64,000 nucleotides of DNA from an uncultured Bacteroidales bacterium (GTDB lineage Bacteria; Bacteroidota; Bacteroidia; Bacteroidales; Bacteroidaceae). Shown in pieces: positions 17,000 through 25,860 of this stretch. The DNA lies in assembly GCA_902768125.1 (NCBI GenBank), contig CACXKA010000006.1, forward strand, positions 1 through 64,000. Reading direction: 5' to 3'. The notes under the pieces were generated by a model. The model was not told the DNA's origin, searched no databases, and saw only the letters and a program-made list of their open reading frames with translations. Position 1 is the first letter of the stretch; every line of letters begins with the position of its first letter. The translations under genes were made by a program, and so were the position numbers.

Positions 17000-17104
17000 A
17001 ATTTATAAAGTTTAATGTTTTTAGAGTTTAGGTTTTAGGGTTTATAGAAGGCTGACTCAGTGCAGGCAAGCCACATGGTCTTTTAACCTTTACCCCTTAA
17101 TTAT
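17000..17104. other. Spacer between tusA and dsrE-like genes
   Basis: This 105-bp gap holds AGTTTAGGTTTTAGGG low-complexity sequence. I see no promoter or strong hairpin, so the operon probably continues through it. Confidence 0.4.
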
Positions 17105-17584
17105 TTATATAAACAATGTCCGTCCGCCTTCACTGATATTTAGGAAAGTCGCCACACCCAGCACGTCCTTCACCTCATGAATAAAATCTTTCTTCTCCAA
17201 TCCGAGTACGTGCATTGCCATCTCACAGGCATAGAGGTTCACGCCCAGTGCATTAGCAGCATCCACCAATTCTTCCAATGTGGCCACATTGTTCTTACGC
17301 ATCAGATGGCGGAATATTTGAGGACCGATACCGAGGAAATTGAACTTGCTATTGGGAGCTACGCTGAGACCACCCATCATGAAGCCGAAGAGCTTGGTAA
17401 GCCAATTGCCCCCGATGAAACTTCTGCCTCTCTTCTGCTTGATGGCATCCAAGCCCCAGAACGTGAAGAAGATGTTTACCTCATAGCCTACAGCTGCAGC
17501 ACCTGTTGCCAGCGTGAAGACAGCTGTCAGTTTATCAAAATCGCCAGAGAAAGCAATCAATGAAAGTTTCTTCTGTTCTGCCAT
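17105..17584 (-). CDS. DsrE/DsrF-like sulfur transfer protein
   Basis: This 159-aa protein belongs to the DsrE2-type family of membrane-associated or soluble sulfur-relay proteins. It starts MAEQKKLSLIAFSGDFDKL and contains NIFFTFWGLDAI, an Arg/Lys-rich segment, and ACEMAMHVLG with a candidate sulfur-carrying cysteine. I choose the ATG at 17584, five bases after the moeB-like stop, rather than 17629 inside that gene. DsrE2 partners with TusA in known sulfur-trafficking operons, and tusA follows here. Confidence 0.82.
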   Translation of the reverse strand: MAEQKKLSLIAFSGDFDKLTAVFTLATGAAAVGYEVNIFFTFWGLDAIKQKRGRSFIGGNWLTKLFGFMMGGLSVAPNSKFNFLGIGPQIFRHLMRKNNVATLEELVDAANALGVNLYACEMAMHVLGLEKKDFIHEVKDVLGVATFLNISEGGRTLFI

Positions 17585-17588
17585 ATCA

Positions 17589-18398
17589 TCAATGATTTTT
17601 GAGGTCGCAAGCAGCCTGTTCGTAATCAATCAATTCTGTTACTGTCGGGTTGGTGCCACAGATAGGGCACTTGTCCGTTTTCTTCACATTAATCTTGCGG
17701 AAATCCATCGTCTTGGCGTTGAATGTGAGCAGCTTGTTGGTGAGCAGTTCACCCACGCCTGTCAGATACTTCAATGTCTCTGCTGCCTGAATGGTTCCGA
17801 GCATACCAGCGATGGCTCCCAACACACCTGCCTGACTGCACGTTGGTACAGCTCCTGCTGGTGGCGGTGTCTTGAACATACAGCGGTAACATGCTGTACC
17901 TGGAAGATGCGTGAACGTCTGTCCCTCAAATCTCAGGATGCCACCATGACTGAAGGGCTTACCAGCCATTACACAAGCATCATTGATGAGGAACTTCACA
18001 GGGAAATTGTCCGTTCCATCCACCACAAAGTCGTACTCCTTGATAAGGTCGAGCGCATTGTCTGCCATCAGGAATTCACGATGCGCATTCACCTTCACAT
18101 GGGGATTGATGGCGTTGATGGTTTCTTTAGCAGATTCCACCTTCCACTTGTCCACATCAGCTGTAGTGTGAATGATCTGACGTTGCAGGTTACTCAAATC
18201 GACCACATCGCCATCCACGATGCCAATGGTGCCCACACCTGCCGCCGCAAGATACATCGCCACTGGAGCACCCAAACCGCCAGCACCAATCACGAGCACC
18301 TTGCCCTCGCGTATTTTTTCCTGACCTTCCACGCCTACATCCTGCAAGAGGATGTGACGCGAGTATCGGTTCAGTTCTTCTTCTGTGAAATCAAACAT
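17589..18398 (-). CDS. ThiF/MoeB/HesA-family E1-like adenylyltransferase
   Basis: This 269-aa enzyme adenylates the C-terminal glycine of a ubiquitin-like sulfur carrier before thiocarboxylate formation. It starts MFDFTEEELNRYSRHI and has the nucleotide motif GAGGLGAPVAMYLAAAGVG, VDLSNLQRQIIH and the FVVDGTDNFPVKFLINDAC segment. CYRC and CPIC provide two zinc-binding cysteine pairs. No rhodanese domain is present, so sulfur must come from a separate donor such as the desulfurase/TusA. I choose the start at 18398; it overlaps the 3' end of the thiS-like gene by 8 bp. That overlap dictates the carrier's tail residues. Confidence 0.88.
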   Translation of the reverse strand: MFDFTEEELNRYSRHILLQDVGVEGQEKIREGKVLVIGAGGLGAPVAMYLAAAGVGTIGIVDGDVVDLSNLQRQIIHTTADVDKWKVESAKETINAINPHVKVNAHREFLMADNALDLIKEYDFVVDGTDNFPVKFLINDACVMAGKPFSHGGILRFEGQTFTHLPGTACYRCMFKTPPPAGAVPTCSQAGVLGAIAGMLGTIQAAETLKYLTGVGELLTNKLLTFNAKTMDFRKINVKKTDKCPICGTNPTVTELIDYEQAACDLKNH

Positions 18399-18606
18399 AC
18401 GCACCACCTCCCATGAAATACAAGAAGTCCACTTCGTCACCTTCATTGAGTTGAAGGGTGGCGAACTCCTCTCTGTCCACAAATTCCTCGTTCACCTGCA
18501 CACTTACCATTTCGGGTTGTGCCACATTGTTCTGTTTGATTAAGTCTGCTACAGTAGCAGGGAGCTGAACCTCTTGGTCTTCTCCGTTTACAATTAATTT
18601 AGCCAT
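18391..18606 (-). CDS. ThiS/MoaD-like sulfur carrier with C-terminal tail
   Basis: This 71-aa beta-grasp carrier has N-terminal MAKLIVNGEDQEV and ends FLYFMGGGAYV. Mature carriers of this family end in Gly-Gly, which is adenylated and converted to a thiocarboxylate. Here AYV (residues 69-71) follows three glycines, so the protein should need trimming before activation. The adjacent JAMM protease is the obvious candidate, as in QbsE/QbsD and HcyS/HcyD systems. The tail codons are the ones that overlap the start of the E1-like gene. Confidence 0.88.
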   Translation of the reverse strand: MAKLIVNGEDQEVQLPATVADLIKQNNVAQPEMVSVQVNEEFVDREEFATLQLNEGDEVDFLYFMGGGAYV

Positions 18607-18635
18607 AATGATGAAGTTTTTTGTATGTGATAATT

Positions 18636-19571
18636 TTATTCTTCTGAGAAAAGTGCTGTGCTGAGGTAACGCTCACCTGTATCGGGCAACAGCACCACGA
18701 TGGTCTTGCCTGCATTTTCAGGTCGTTTGGCAATTTCGATGGCAGCATGAGCGGCAGCACCGCTGGAGATTCCCACCAACACACCTTCCGTCTTTGCCAA
18801 CTGTCGGGCTACTGCAAAAGCGTCCTCGTTCTTCACTTTGAAGATTTCGTCATAGACCTCCGTGTTCAGCACTTGTGGCGTGAAGCCCGCTCCGATACCC
18901 TGCAATTTGTGAGGTCCAGGTTTGCCTCCCGACAATACTGGAGAGTCGTAAGGTTCAACAGCCACCACCTTTACTTTAGGATTCAGGCTCTTCAATACTT
19001 CGCCCACACCCGTGATGGTGCCGCCTGTGCCTACGCCAGCTACAAAGATATCCACTCTTCCTGCTGTATCTTCCCAAATTTCTTTGGCGGTCGTCTTGCG
19101 ATGAATCTGTGGATTTGCTTCGTTGACAAACTGCTGAGGAATGAAGGCATTGGTTTCTGCAGCCAATTCCTGAGCCTTGCGAATGGCTCCAGGCATTCCC
19201 TCGTAAGCAGGAGTGAGCACCAGTTTCGCGCCCAGACTTCTCAGGAGAGTCCTGCGTTCGACACTCATACTGTCAGGCATTGTCAAGATGAGTTTGTAGC
19301 CACGCTGAGCTGCTACCAACGCCAGTCCCACACCTGTGTTACCGCTGGTGGGTTCGATGATGACAGTGTTGCGATTGAGCAAGCCCTGTCGTTCTGCCTC
19401 CTCAATCAAAGCATAACCCACGCGATCCTTTACGCTTCTGCCGGGGTTCAGATACTCCAGTTTTGCCAAAACTCGTGCTTGGAGTTTTTGCTTCTTCTTT
19501 GTCTTTGAGAGTTCCAGCAGTGGAGTCTTGCCAATCAGTTCCACCAAGCTGTTTGCGATTCTTTTTGCCAT
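18636..19571 (-). CDS. cysK: Cysteine synthase A-like PLP enzyme
   Basis: This 311-aa fold-type II PLP enzyme converts O-acetylserine plus a sulfur donor to cysteine. The PLP lysine lies in [11 protein letters not shown], followed by [18 protein letters not shown], the glycine-rich [13 protein letters not shown] and the C-terminal [12 protein letters not shown] typical of CysK. I choose the ATG at 19571, because the upstream ATG at 19628 lies in the promoter. It is the first gene after a shared-type promoter and the first step of the sulfur operon. In this context the sulfur donor may be the ThiS-like thiocarboxylate instead of free sulfide (inference). Confidence 0.9.
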   Translation of the reverse strand: MAKRIANSLVELIGKTPLLELSKTKKKQKLQARVLAKLEYLNPGRSVKDRVGYALIEEAERQGLLNRNTVIIEPTSGNTGVGLALVAAQRGYKLILTMPDSMSVERRTLLRSLGAKLVLTPAYEGMPGAIRKAQELAAETNAFIPQQFVNEANPQIHRKTTAKEIWEDTAGRVDIFVAGVGTGGTITGVGEVLKSLNPKVKVVAVEPYDSPVLSGGKPGPHKLQGIGAGFTPQVLNTEVYDEIFKVKNEDAFAVARQLAKTEGVLVGISSGAAAHAAIEIAKRPENAGKTIVVLLPDTGERYLSTALFSEE

Positions 19572-19605
19572 GGTTGTATAAAGTTTTTTGTCATTAAATT
19601 TGATG

Positions 19606-19675
19606 CAAAGTTCGTGGTTTTCAGCCAATCATGAAATCCCACTCGTATGGTATTCCGCTACCACATTTATGGTAG
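19606..19675 (-). promoter_or_regulatory. Regulon promoter D (cysK-encapsulin operon)
   Basis: Read on the minus strand: dyad CTACCATAAATGTGGTAG (19675-19658), 17 bp, GGGATTTC from 19640, and a -7 box GAACTTTG (19613-19606), followed by CATCAAATTT. The dyad overlaps the stop codon of the upstream gene. Spacing is identical to promoters A (21710), B (25849) and C (42386). Confidence 0.8.
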
Positions 19676-20848
19676 TCCCTCGACTGCTTGTACGATGTCG
19701 GCGAAGATATCGTCCACGTTTTCCAGTCCTACAGAGAGGCGGATAGTGGTGTCCAACACATCCATTGCCTGCTTCTGGCTCCGGCTGAAAGGACCGAAGA
19801 TGGTGCTGTAGGGATGGATGGCGAGGGTCTTGTTGTCGAAGAGGTTTGTTGCCCTGCGGATGAGCTGCAAGTGGTCGATGAAGTGGAAGCAGGCCTGCTT
19901 GTCCGCCAAATCGATGGTGAGCATCGCACCACTCGTCTCGCCAAACTGCTTGCGTGCCAAGGCGTAGAAAGGATTGTCCTTCAGCCCGATATAGTTCACC
20001 CGTTTGATCTCAGGCACGCTTTGCAACTTCCTTGCTAATGCCAATGCATTGGCCGACTGCACCCGATAGCGGGCATCGAGGGTTTCAAGTCCGAGGCTCT
20101 GCATATAAGCGGCATGAGGGGACATGTAACTGCCCACGTTGAAGAGCAATTCAAAGCGGATGCGTTGGTTCACCACGGGGAACGTGCCGTAGTCGATAAC
20201 TAATCCACCCAGCGAGGTGGCACCGCCCGATATGTATTTGGTGGAAGAAACCACCTCCACATCCACACCCAATGCTTTAGCACTGAACTGAGTGAAAGGG
20301 ATAATTGTCGTATCTGCGATGAGTGGGATGCCCCGCTCGTGCGCAATTTCAGCCAAAGCTGCGATGTCCGCCACTTCCATTTGCGGATTGGTGACAATCT
20401 CCAAAAAGAGGCAAGATGTCTGGTCGTCAATTGCCTGACGCACTGCTTCCAAGTCGAGCAAATCCACTTGCCGGCTCTCGACACCGAACCGTGCAAATGT
20501 CTTGTTGAGGAGTGCCACCGTGTTGCCAAACAAATGGTGCGATGTGACGACATTCTTTCCCGTCTCAATCACGGTGAAGAAGGCATTGGTGATAGCAGCC
20601 ATGCCGGAGCAGAAGGCAAATACGTTCTCAGCTCCTGTCAGTGCCTTCACTGTGTCCTCCAAGTGCATGACTGTCGGGTTCATCACCCTCGAATAGTCGG
20701 GTGCCAGCACCCTGCCACAGAAGGCATCTGCCATATCTTTTGCCGTCTCAAACTCGTATGCCGCCGTGTGATACACCGGCATGGCAATCGCCCCGTATGC
20801 ATCCTGCCTCGGCAATTTTGTATCAATCGCTATCGTAGATTTTTTCAT
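19667..20848 (-). CDS. MetY/MetB-family trans-sulfuration enzyme
   Basis: This 393-aa Cys/Met-metabolism PLP enzyme resembles O-acetylhomoserine sulfhydrylase and cystathionine gamma-synthase/lyase. Seen features are IAMPVYHTAAYEF, YSRVMNPTVMHLEDTVKAL, FCSGMAAITNAFF, and the PLP-lysine region SSTKYISGGATSLGG. I choose the ATG at 20848; 20860 adds only MTRI. It follows the LuxR-type regulator by about 40 bp and probably shares its transcript. MetY-type enzymes accept sulfur from a HcyS thiocarboxylate in Wolinella, which would parallel this cluster. Substrate and direction are not fixed by sequence. Confidence 0.85.
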   Translation of the reverse strand: MKKSTIAIDTKLPRQDAYGAIAMPVYHTAAYEFETAKDMADAFCGRVLAPDYSRVMNPTVMHLEDTVKALTGAENVFAFCSGMAAITNAFFTVIETGKNVVTSHHLFGNTVALLNKTFARFGVESRQVDLLDLEAVRQAIDDQTSCLFLEIVTNPQMEVADIAALAEIAHERGIPLIADTTIIPFTQFSAKALGVDVEVVSSTKYISGGATSLGGLVIDYGTFPVVNQRIRFELLFNVGSYMSPHAAYMQSLGLETLDARYRVQSANALALARKLQSVPEIKRVNYIGLKDNPFYALARKQFGETSGAMLTIDLADKQACFHFIDHLQLIRRATNLFDNKTLAIHPYSTIFGPFSRSQKQAMDVLDTTIRLSVGLENVDDIFADIVQAVEGLP

Positions 20849-20887
20849 TATTCTGGTCATAAGAATTTCGCCCAGCGCGTGGGCTGG

Positions 20888-21550
20888 TTAAATATAGTAT
20901 TCCACCATCTCCACCAATCCTGCCCTGAGCGCATATTTGGTAGCTTCATAAATAGTGTTCACATTGATTTTGCGGAAGATGTTCTTCTTGTGCGTCGTGA
21001 TAGTGTGGATGCTCGAATTACGTTCCACTGCAATCTCCTTCACCGACTTGCCCAAGGCAATAAGTCGCAACACCTCCTTCTCCGTAGCAGTCAGTTGGTC
21101 GCGTTCCGCTATCGACTGCTGAGGCGAAGGCGTAAGCAGCAGGTTGGTGACCTGATGGCAGAGGAAGCGCACACCAGTGATGGCGCATTTCAGTGCTGTG
21201 ATGATTTCCTGTGCTGAGTCATCCTTCAGGATCATGCTGAACTGCTGTTCCACACTCAACCGACGGATCAGTTGCTCCGTCAGGTCGTCGGAGAAGAGCA
21301 CCCACATGGCAAAGGGGAAACGCTCGCTCAGGTTCAGCAACTCGTCACTGCTGGCAAGGTCAAACTTCGTGTAATCGATCACCACCACTGACGATGGATG
21401 TTCTTTCAGTTCCGCAATCAGTTCCGAACGTCGGCTCAGTTCTTTTACAGCCAACCCGTCCACATCCTTCAACGCTCCACGTATGAGCGTTTTGAGTCCC
21501 AGGCGCGTAATGTCCTGATTGTCTGCTAATATTATCTGTCTTTCAGCCAT
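20888..21550 (-). CDS. LuxR/NarL-type orphan response regulator
   Basis: This 220-aa protein has a receiver domain (acidic pocket in LADNQDITR, candidate phospho-Asp in VVVIDYTKF, conserved Ser in VLFSDD, Lys in MILKDD) and a C-terminal LuxR HTH (LTATEKEVLRLIALG, VKEIAVERNSSIHTITTHKKNIFRKINV). I choose the start at 21550, downstream of a TAACTTTG box; an ATG at 21694 adds a spurious hydrophobic leader. No histidine kinase is nearby. It is divergent from promoter A and adjacent to metY-like and promoter D, so it is the best candidate for the factor that binds the shared dyad. Confidence 0.88.
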   Translation of the reverse strand: MAERQIILADNQDITRLGLKTLIRGALKDVDGLAVKELSRRSELIAELKEHPSSVVVIDYTKFDLASSDELLNLSERFPFAMWVLFSDDLTEQLIRRLSVEQQFSMILKDDSAQEIITALKCAITGVRFLCHQVTNLLLTPSPQQSIAERDQLTATEKEVLRLIALGKSVKEIAVERNSSIHTITTHKKNIFRKINVNTIYEATKYALRAGLVEMVEYYI

Positions 21551-21583
21551 ATTTTTGAAGTCTTTTGTCTTATCGGCTGCAAA

Positions 21584-21591
21584 GTTACGAC
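21584..21591 (-). promoter_or_regulatory. -7 box (TAACTTTG) of the LuxR-type regulator
   Basis: A TAnnTTTG box lies about 35 bp upstream of the ATG at 21550, with GCAGCC directly after it. It lacks the shared dyad, so the regulator is probably controlled differently from its presumed targets. Confidence 0.5.
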
Positions 21592-21709
21592 GCTTGGAAA
21601 AATCCACCAAGAAAACATCGCTTCTTTGGAAAATCATTCTAAAAATACAACTAAAACAATATAAACATTCTACGTAAATAAAAAGCCATATCACGTCGAA
21701 AAAGCCTTT

Positions 21710-21781
21710 CTACCACATTTATGGTAGATGTATCCCTCATCAAAGGGATTTCGGGGTAGGTGAAATGTCCGTACCTTTGCA
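21710..21781 (+). promoter_or_regulatory. Regulon promoter A (binding protein-SusC operon)
   Basis: Perfect dyad CTACCACATTTATGGTAG (21710-21727), 17 bp, GGGATTTCGGGGTAGG (21745-21760), GAAATGTCC, then TACCTTTG (21772-21779). GGGATTTC and GAAATGTCC form a second imperfect dyad over the -33 region. The transcribed start CAYCAGATTTCAAA is also conserved in promoters B and C. Confidence 0.85.
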
Positions 21782-21831
21782 TCAGATTTCAAAACAAAAG
21801 AATTGTTACACATTATAAATATATAAAAGAC

Positions 21832-22737
21832 ATGAACGTTAAAGCATTTTTGATAGCAGCATTTGCAACGGTGGCACTCACAGCGAGTGCAGCAACGTCT
21901 CAGAACGACGGCGTGATTACAGTGAAAGTGAACAAGGCAAGCAAAGCCCTGGTGGAAAAGTGGATTGAGGGATACAAGGCAGTGAATCCCAATGTGCAGA
22001 TTGCCCTGGTCAGTGGCAAGAATGCGGATGCTGACCTGACCCTGGTGAGCAGTCATCAAGATGGGGTGAATGTCACCTACGTGGGTCGTTATGCTCTGCT
22101 GCCCGTCACTACGGCAGAAAACCCTTTGCTGAATGACATTCAGAAGAAGGAGTGGAAGAGCAAGGACATCAAGAGCCTGTTCTTCACGGCTGAAGACCTC
22201 GACGAGGAATATGAGGAAGAAGTGGAAGGAAAGCACAACAAGCTGAAGGACAAGCTGACCGTGTATTCAGGTAGCAGCAAGGCTTCCCTCTCTGGTATCT
22301 TTGCTTCTCATTTCGGACGCACTTCCGATGACCTGCGTGGCAACCGCATCGCTGGCGACGACTTCTACTTACTCTCAGCCATCAACGAAGATAAAGCTTC
22401 CGTCACCTTCAATGCCTTGAGCAATCTCTACGACCTCTCTTCCCGCACCCTTCGCAGCGATCTCGTCCTGTTGCCCCTTGGCGTGAAAGCAAGTCAGCGT
22501 GAGGCACTCCGTTCGGGCAATCTCGACGAAACCCTCGAACTCATTGAGGACGAAGACATTGACCTCATCCCTGTGGAAGAGATTGGGTTCACCTACAACA
22601 GCGTGGATGCCGACATCGACAACTTCCTCCAATGGATCATCCGTGCAGGTCAGGAGTATAACCACAAGGCAGGTTTCCTCCGACTCACAGACAAGGAGGT
22701 GGAGAGCCAATTGAGGCTTCTAGCACAGAATAACTGA
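21832..22737 (+). CDS. Periplasmic substrate-binding-like protein
   Basis: This 301-aa secreted protein has a signal peptide (MNVKAFLIAAFATVALTASA). The mature part resembles PstS/ModA-like type-2 periplasmic binding proteins: an early helix with LVEKWIEGYKAVNPNVQI, an IFASHFGRTSDDLRG middle, and acidic stretches. I choose the ATG at 21832, because 21760 lies within the promoter. No ABC permease or ATPase is present. It is followed 31 bp later by susC in the same operon, so it may hand a ligand from the SusC/D pair onward. The ligand is unknown; the shared promoter hints at sulfur or metal acquisition. Confidence 0.7.
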   Translation: MNVKAFLIAAFATVALTASAATSQNDGVITVKVNKASKALVEKWIEGYKAVNPNVQIALVSGKNADADLTLVSSHQDGVNVTYVGRYALLPVTTAENPLLNDIQKKEWKSKDIKSLFFTAEDLDEEYEEEVEGKHNKLKDKLTVYSGSSKASLSGIFASHFGRTSDDLRGNRIAGDDFYLLSAINEDKASVTFNALSNLYDLSSRTLRSDLVLLPLGVKASQREALRSGNLDETLELIEDEDIDLIPVEEIGFTYNSVDADIDNFLQWIIRAGQEYNHKAGFLRLTDKEVESQLRLLAQNN

Positions 22738-22768
22738 TTTCCCAGATAGACAAAAAACTTCATACATC

Positions 22769-25700
22769 ATGATTAGAAAAAGATTGTTATTAGCGGCGGC
22801 ACTGACCGTCGCTTCCACTTTTGCGACTTGGGCGCAAACAGTGCAGGGCACCATCTTGGATGCCACAACAGGAGAGAGTATCATCGGAGCAACCGTCAAG
22901 TATGGCGACGGTAAAGGTGTGACCACAGACATTGACGGTCACTTCGCCATCGACGTGAAGTCATTGCCCGTCAAGTTGAACATCAGTTTCACGGGATACC
23001 GTGCACAAACCGTCACTGTGTATGACGATGAGGAGGACATCAACGTGAAACTCACAGAGAAACGCAGTTACTTGAACGACGTGGTTGTGGTGGGTTATGG
23101 CACGCAGAGCCGCACCCAACTGACAGGTTCTGTGGTGACCGTCAAGTCCGATGTGTTTGAGAACAGCACAGCCAGCACGCTCGATGGGGCGTTGAGTGGT
23201 CAGGTGGCAGGTCTGAATGTCACAGCAGCCAGTGGACAGCCAGGTGCTGAGAGCAGCATTCGCATCCGTGGTGGCAACTCGGTGAATGCCAGCAACGAAC
23301 CGCTCTATGTGGTCGATGGCTTCATCTATTTCAAGGACGCTTCGACAGGTGGCACAGGCTTAGGTGCCATCGAAAGCAGCCTCAACCCGCTCGCCACCAT
23401 CAATCCCAACGACATCGAGAGCATCGAGGTGCTGAAGGACGTGAGCGCCACTGCCATCTATGGTTCACGTGGTGCGAATGGTGTCATCCTCATCACTACC
23501 AAGAAGGGAAAGTTGGGCGAGAAGAAAGCCCACATCTCATACGGTTACAGCCTCGGATTCAGCAACGTGAGCAAGAAACTCGACTTGCTGAATGCCTCCC
23601 AATGGGCACAGTTCCAAAAAGACTATTTCAGCAATAAGGGTGGTTACACCGATGACCAAATCAAGGCGCTCGGCAAGGGGACTGACTGGCAGGATGCTGT
23701 GCTCCGTACAGCTGTGCAGCAGGCACACGAACTCTCCGTGAATGGCAGCACCGACAAGAGCCGTTATGCTTTCTCTGCCAACTACACCGACCAAGACGGT
23801 ATCGTGCTCAATTCTGGTTTCCAACGATATAACTTCCACACCAACGTGGAGTGGGAACTGCAAAAGAACTTGAAGTTTGGCATCAACGCCACCTACGGAC
23901 GTAGCAAGCAGCAGGGCTTGACCACCACCGAGGAACAGGTGTTCAACTCATCGCCCTACTCTGCTGGCATCACCAACAGCTTTGTGTATGCCCTGCTCAT
24001 GCCTCCCGTCATCAGCGTCTATAACCCAGATGGTTCCTATAACTTCACCAACCCATACGAGTATGCCTACTTCGCCATAGGTGACCATGCTGCCAATCCC
24101 GTCTATGACCTCAAGGAGAGTGTGGCGGAGAATATCAACAACTATTTGCTCTCCAACGTGTGGGCAAGCTACAAACTCGGCGATTTCACCTTGAAAGCCA
24201 CCGTAGGACTGAGCAGCGAGAAACTCACGCAGAACTACTTCTCGGGCGCTTACACTTCTTTGGGATTGGCGACGCAAGGTATCGGTGGCACGGGCAATCG
24301 CCAGACCGATGTGTGGCAACAGGAATACACCTTATCCTATAATAAAGAACTGGGCATCCACCAAATTGATGCGTTGGCAGGCTACACGAAGCAGAACACG
24401 ACCTCCACCCACAGCAGCATCCGCACCAACCACTTCACCAACGAGACCTTGAAGCAATACAACCTCGGTGATGGTGCCAACATCTACACGCCACAGACAG
24501 GTATCAACGAGAGTAACCTCCATTCGCTCATTGCACGTGTCAACTACACCCTGCTCGACCGCTACAATGCCACCGCCACTTTCCGTGCTGACAGATCCAG
24601 CCGTTTCTCCAAGAACCACCGTTGGGGTTACTTCCCATCACTCGGACTCTCATGGAACGTTGACAAGGAGGATTTCTTGGCAGGTGTACGAAACTTAGAT
24701 TACCTGAAACTGCGTCTTACTGGTGGTTTGGTGGGTAATCAAGAGATTTCCGACTATGCTTTCAGCACTTCCTACAGCACAGGTTCCTATGCAGGTTCTT
24801 CTTCCTACGCCAAGGCTAACACAGCCAACGATGACCTGAAATGGGAAACTACCGCCAGCTACAACCTGGGGGCTGACCTCGGACTTTGGAACGGACGTTT
24901 GGGCATCGTACTTGATCTCTACTATAAGAAGACCTCCGACCTTCTGCTTGATGTGCCCATGGGCTTTGCAGCAGGTGTGACCAATCAGCTTCAGAACGTG
25001 GGAAATGTGGAGAATAAGGGTATCGAATTGGCATTGAACGGCACGCTCCTCAAACGTCGTCACCTCACTTGGACTGCTTCTGCCAACCTTGCTCACAACA
25101 AGAACACCATCACCAACATGGGCAAGACCAACAATGTGGTACAAGGAGCTGACAACCAGCAGATTCTCCGCAAAGGAGAGGCACTTGGCTCTTTCTACGG
25201 CTTGCAGTACGTGGGTGTCGTGCAGAATGGCGAAGATGTGACGAAGCTTCCCACCGTCAATGGTTTGGTGCCCAAAGCAGGTGACGCCAAGTTTGCCGAT
25301 GCCAACCATGATGGCAAGATTGATGGCAACGACCGTGTGATTCTGGGGTCCATTCAGCCTGACATCACCTACGGATTCTCCTCCCAACTGCAAGTGCGCG
25401 AGTGGGATTTCAGCTTCACTTTCGCAGGCAGTCATGGTGCCAAACTCTACAATGCCCTGGGCAGAAGACTGGAACAGACAGGCGATTCCTATAATGTGCT
25501 GAACACCGTGCTGGATGCCTGGACACCTACCAACGGCAGCAACAGCCTTCCACTCGCCTCCACCTCACGTCCTTTCTCCTACATCGACAGCCGTTACGTG
25601 CAGAGTGCCTCCTACCTCAAGCTCCGCAACTTGACCATCGGTTACCGTCCACGCCTTCCTAAAACCTTCCCTGCTTCCGTGCGCATCTATGCCACAGCCA

Positions 25701-25819
25701 CCAACCTCTTCACCATCACCCCCTACAAGGGCTATGATCCCGAGGTGAGCAGCGGAACAGACAGCGGAGCCTACCCATCGGCACGCACATTCACTTTCGG
25801 CGTAAATATCACATTATAA
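22769..25819 (+). CDS. SusC/RagA-family TonB-dependent receptor
   Basis: This 1016-aa outer-membrane transporter has a signal peptide (to about residue 22, ATWAQ), a carboxypeptidase-regulatory-like N-domain (VQGTILDATTGESIIGATV), a DVVVVGYGTQSR TonB-box region, a plug (IRIRGGNSVNASNEPLYVVDGF pattern and SIEVLKDVSATAIYGSRGANG) and a C-terminal beta barrel ending FTFGVNITL. It imports bulky ligands energised by TonB. It shares a transcript with the binding protein upstream. A strong hairpin terminator directly follows, so the susD partner depends on its own copy of the same promoter. Confidence 0.92.
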   Translation: MIRKRLLLAAALTVASTFATWAQTVQGTILDATTGESIIGATVKYGDGKGVTTDIDGHFAIDVKSLPVKLNISFTGYRAQTVTVYDDEEDINVKLTEKRSYLNDVVVVGYGTQSRTQLTGSVVTVKSDVFENSTASTLDGALSGQVAGLNVTAASGQPGAESSIRIRGGNSVNASNEPLYVVDGFIYFKDASTGGTGLGAIESSLNPLATINPNDIESIEVLKDVSATAIYGSRGANGVILITTKKGKLGEKKAHISYGYSLGFSNVSKKLDLLNASQWAQFQKDYFSNKGGYTDDQIKALGKGTDWQDAVLRTAVQQAHELSVNGSTDKSRYAFSANYTDQDGIVLNSGFQRYNFHTNVEWELQKNLKFGINATYGRSKQQGLTTTEEQVFNSSPYSAGITNSFVYALLMPPVISVYNPDGSYNFTNPYEYAYFAIGDHAANPVYDLKESVAENINNYLLSNVWASYKLGDFTLKATVGLSSEKLTQNYFSGAYTSLGLATQGIGGTGNRQTDVWQQEYTLSYNKELGIHQIDALAGYTKQNTTSTHSSIRTNHFTNETLKQYNLGDGANIYTPQTGINESNLHSLIARVNYTLLDRYNATATFRADRSSRFSKNHRWGYFPSLGLSWNVDKEDFLAGVRNLDYLKLRLTGGLVGNQEISDYAFSTSYSTGSYAGSSSYAKANTANDDLKWETTASYNLGADLGLWNGRLGIVLDLYYKKTSDLLLDVPMGFAAGVTNQLQNVGNVENKGIELALNGTLLKRRHLTWTASANLAHNKNTITNMGKTNNVVQGADNQQILRKGEALGSFYGLQYVGVVQNGEDVTKLPTVNGLVPKAGDAKFADANHDGKIDGNDRVILGSIQPDITYGFSSQLQVREWDFSFTFAGSHGAKLYNALGRRLEQTGDSYNVLNTVLDAWTPTNGSNSLPLASTSRPFSYIDSRYVQSASYLKLRNLTIGYRPRLPKTFPASVRIYATATNLFTITPYKGYDPEVSSGTDSGAYPSARTFTFGVNITL

Positions 25820-25826
25820 ATCACTT

Positions 25827-25860
25827 AAAGAATGGTAGGGCAAACGTCCTACCATTCTTT
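25827..25860 (+). terminator. SusC terminator overlapping regulon dyad
   Basis: AAAGAATGGTAGG (25827-25839) pairs with CCTACCATTCTTT (25848-25860), followed by a short T run. The right arm doubles as the left half of the promoter B dyad. Confidence 0.75.

Noticed and set aside
18391..18482. Longer E1-like protein starting at 18482
   Set aside because: The added 28 residues come from the thiS-like gene read in another frame; MFDFTEEELNRYSRHI at 18398 is the normal start for this family.
20871..20885. Hairpin GCCCAGCGCGTGGGC between the LuxR-type and metY-like genes as a terminator
   Set aside because: The stem is only 5 bp and no T run follows; read-through is more likely.
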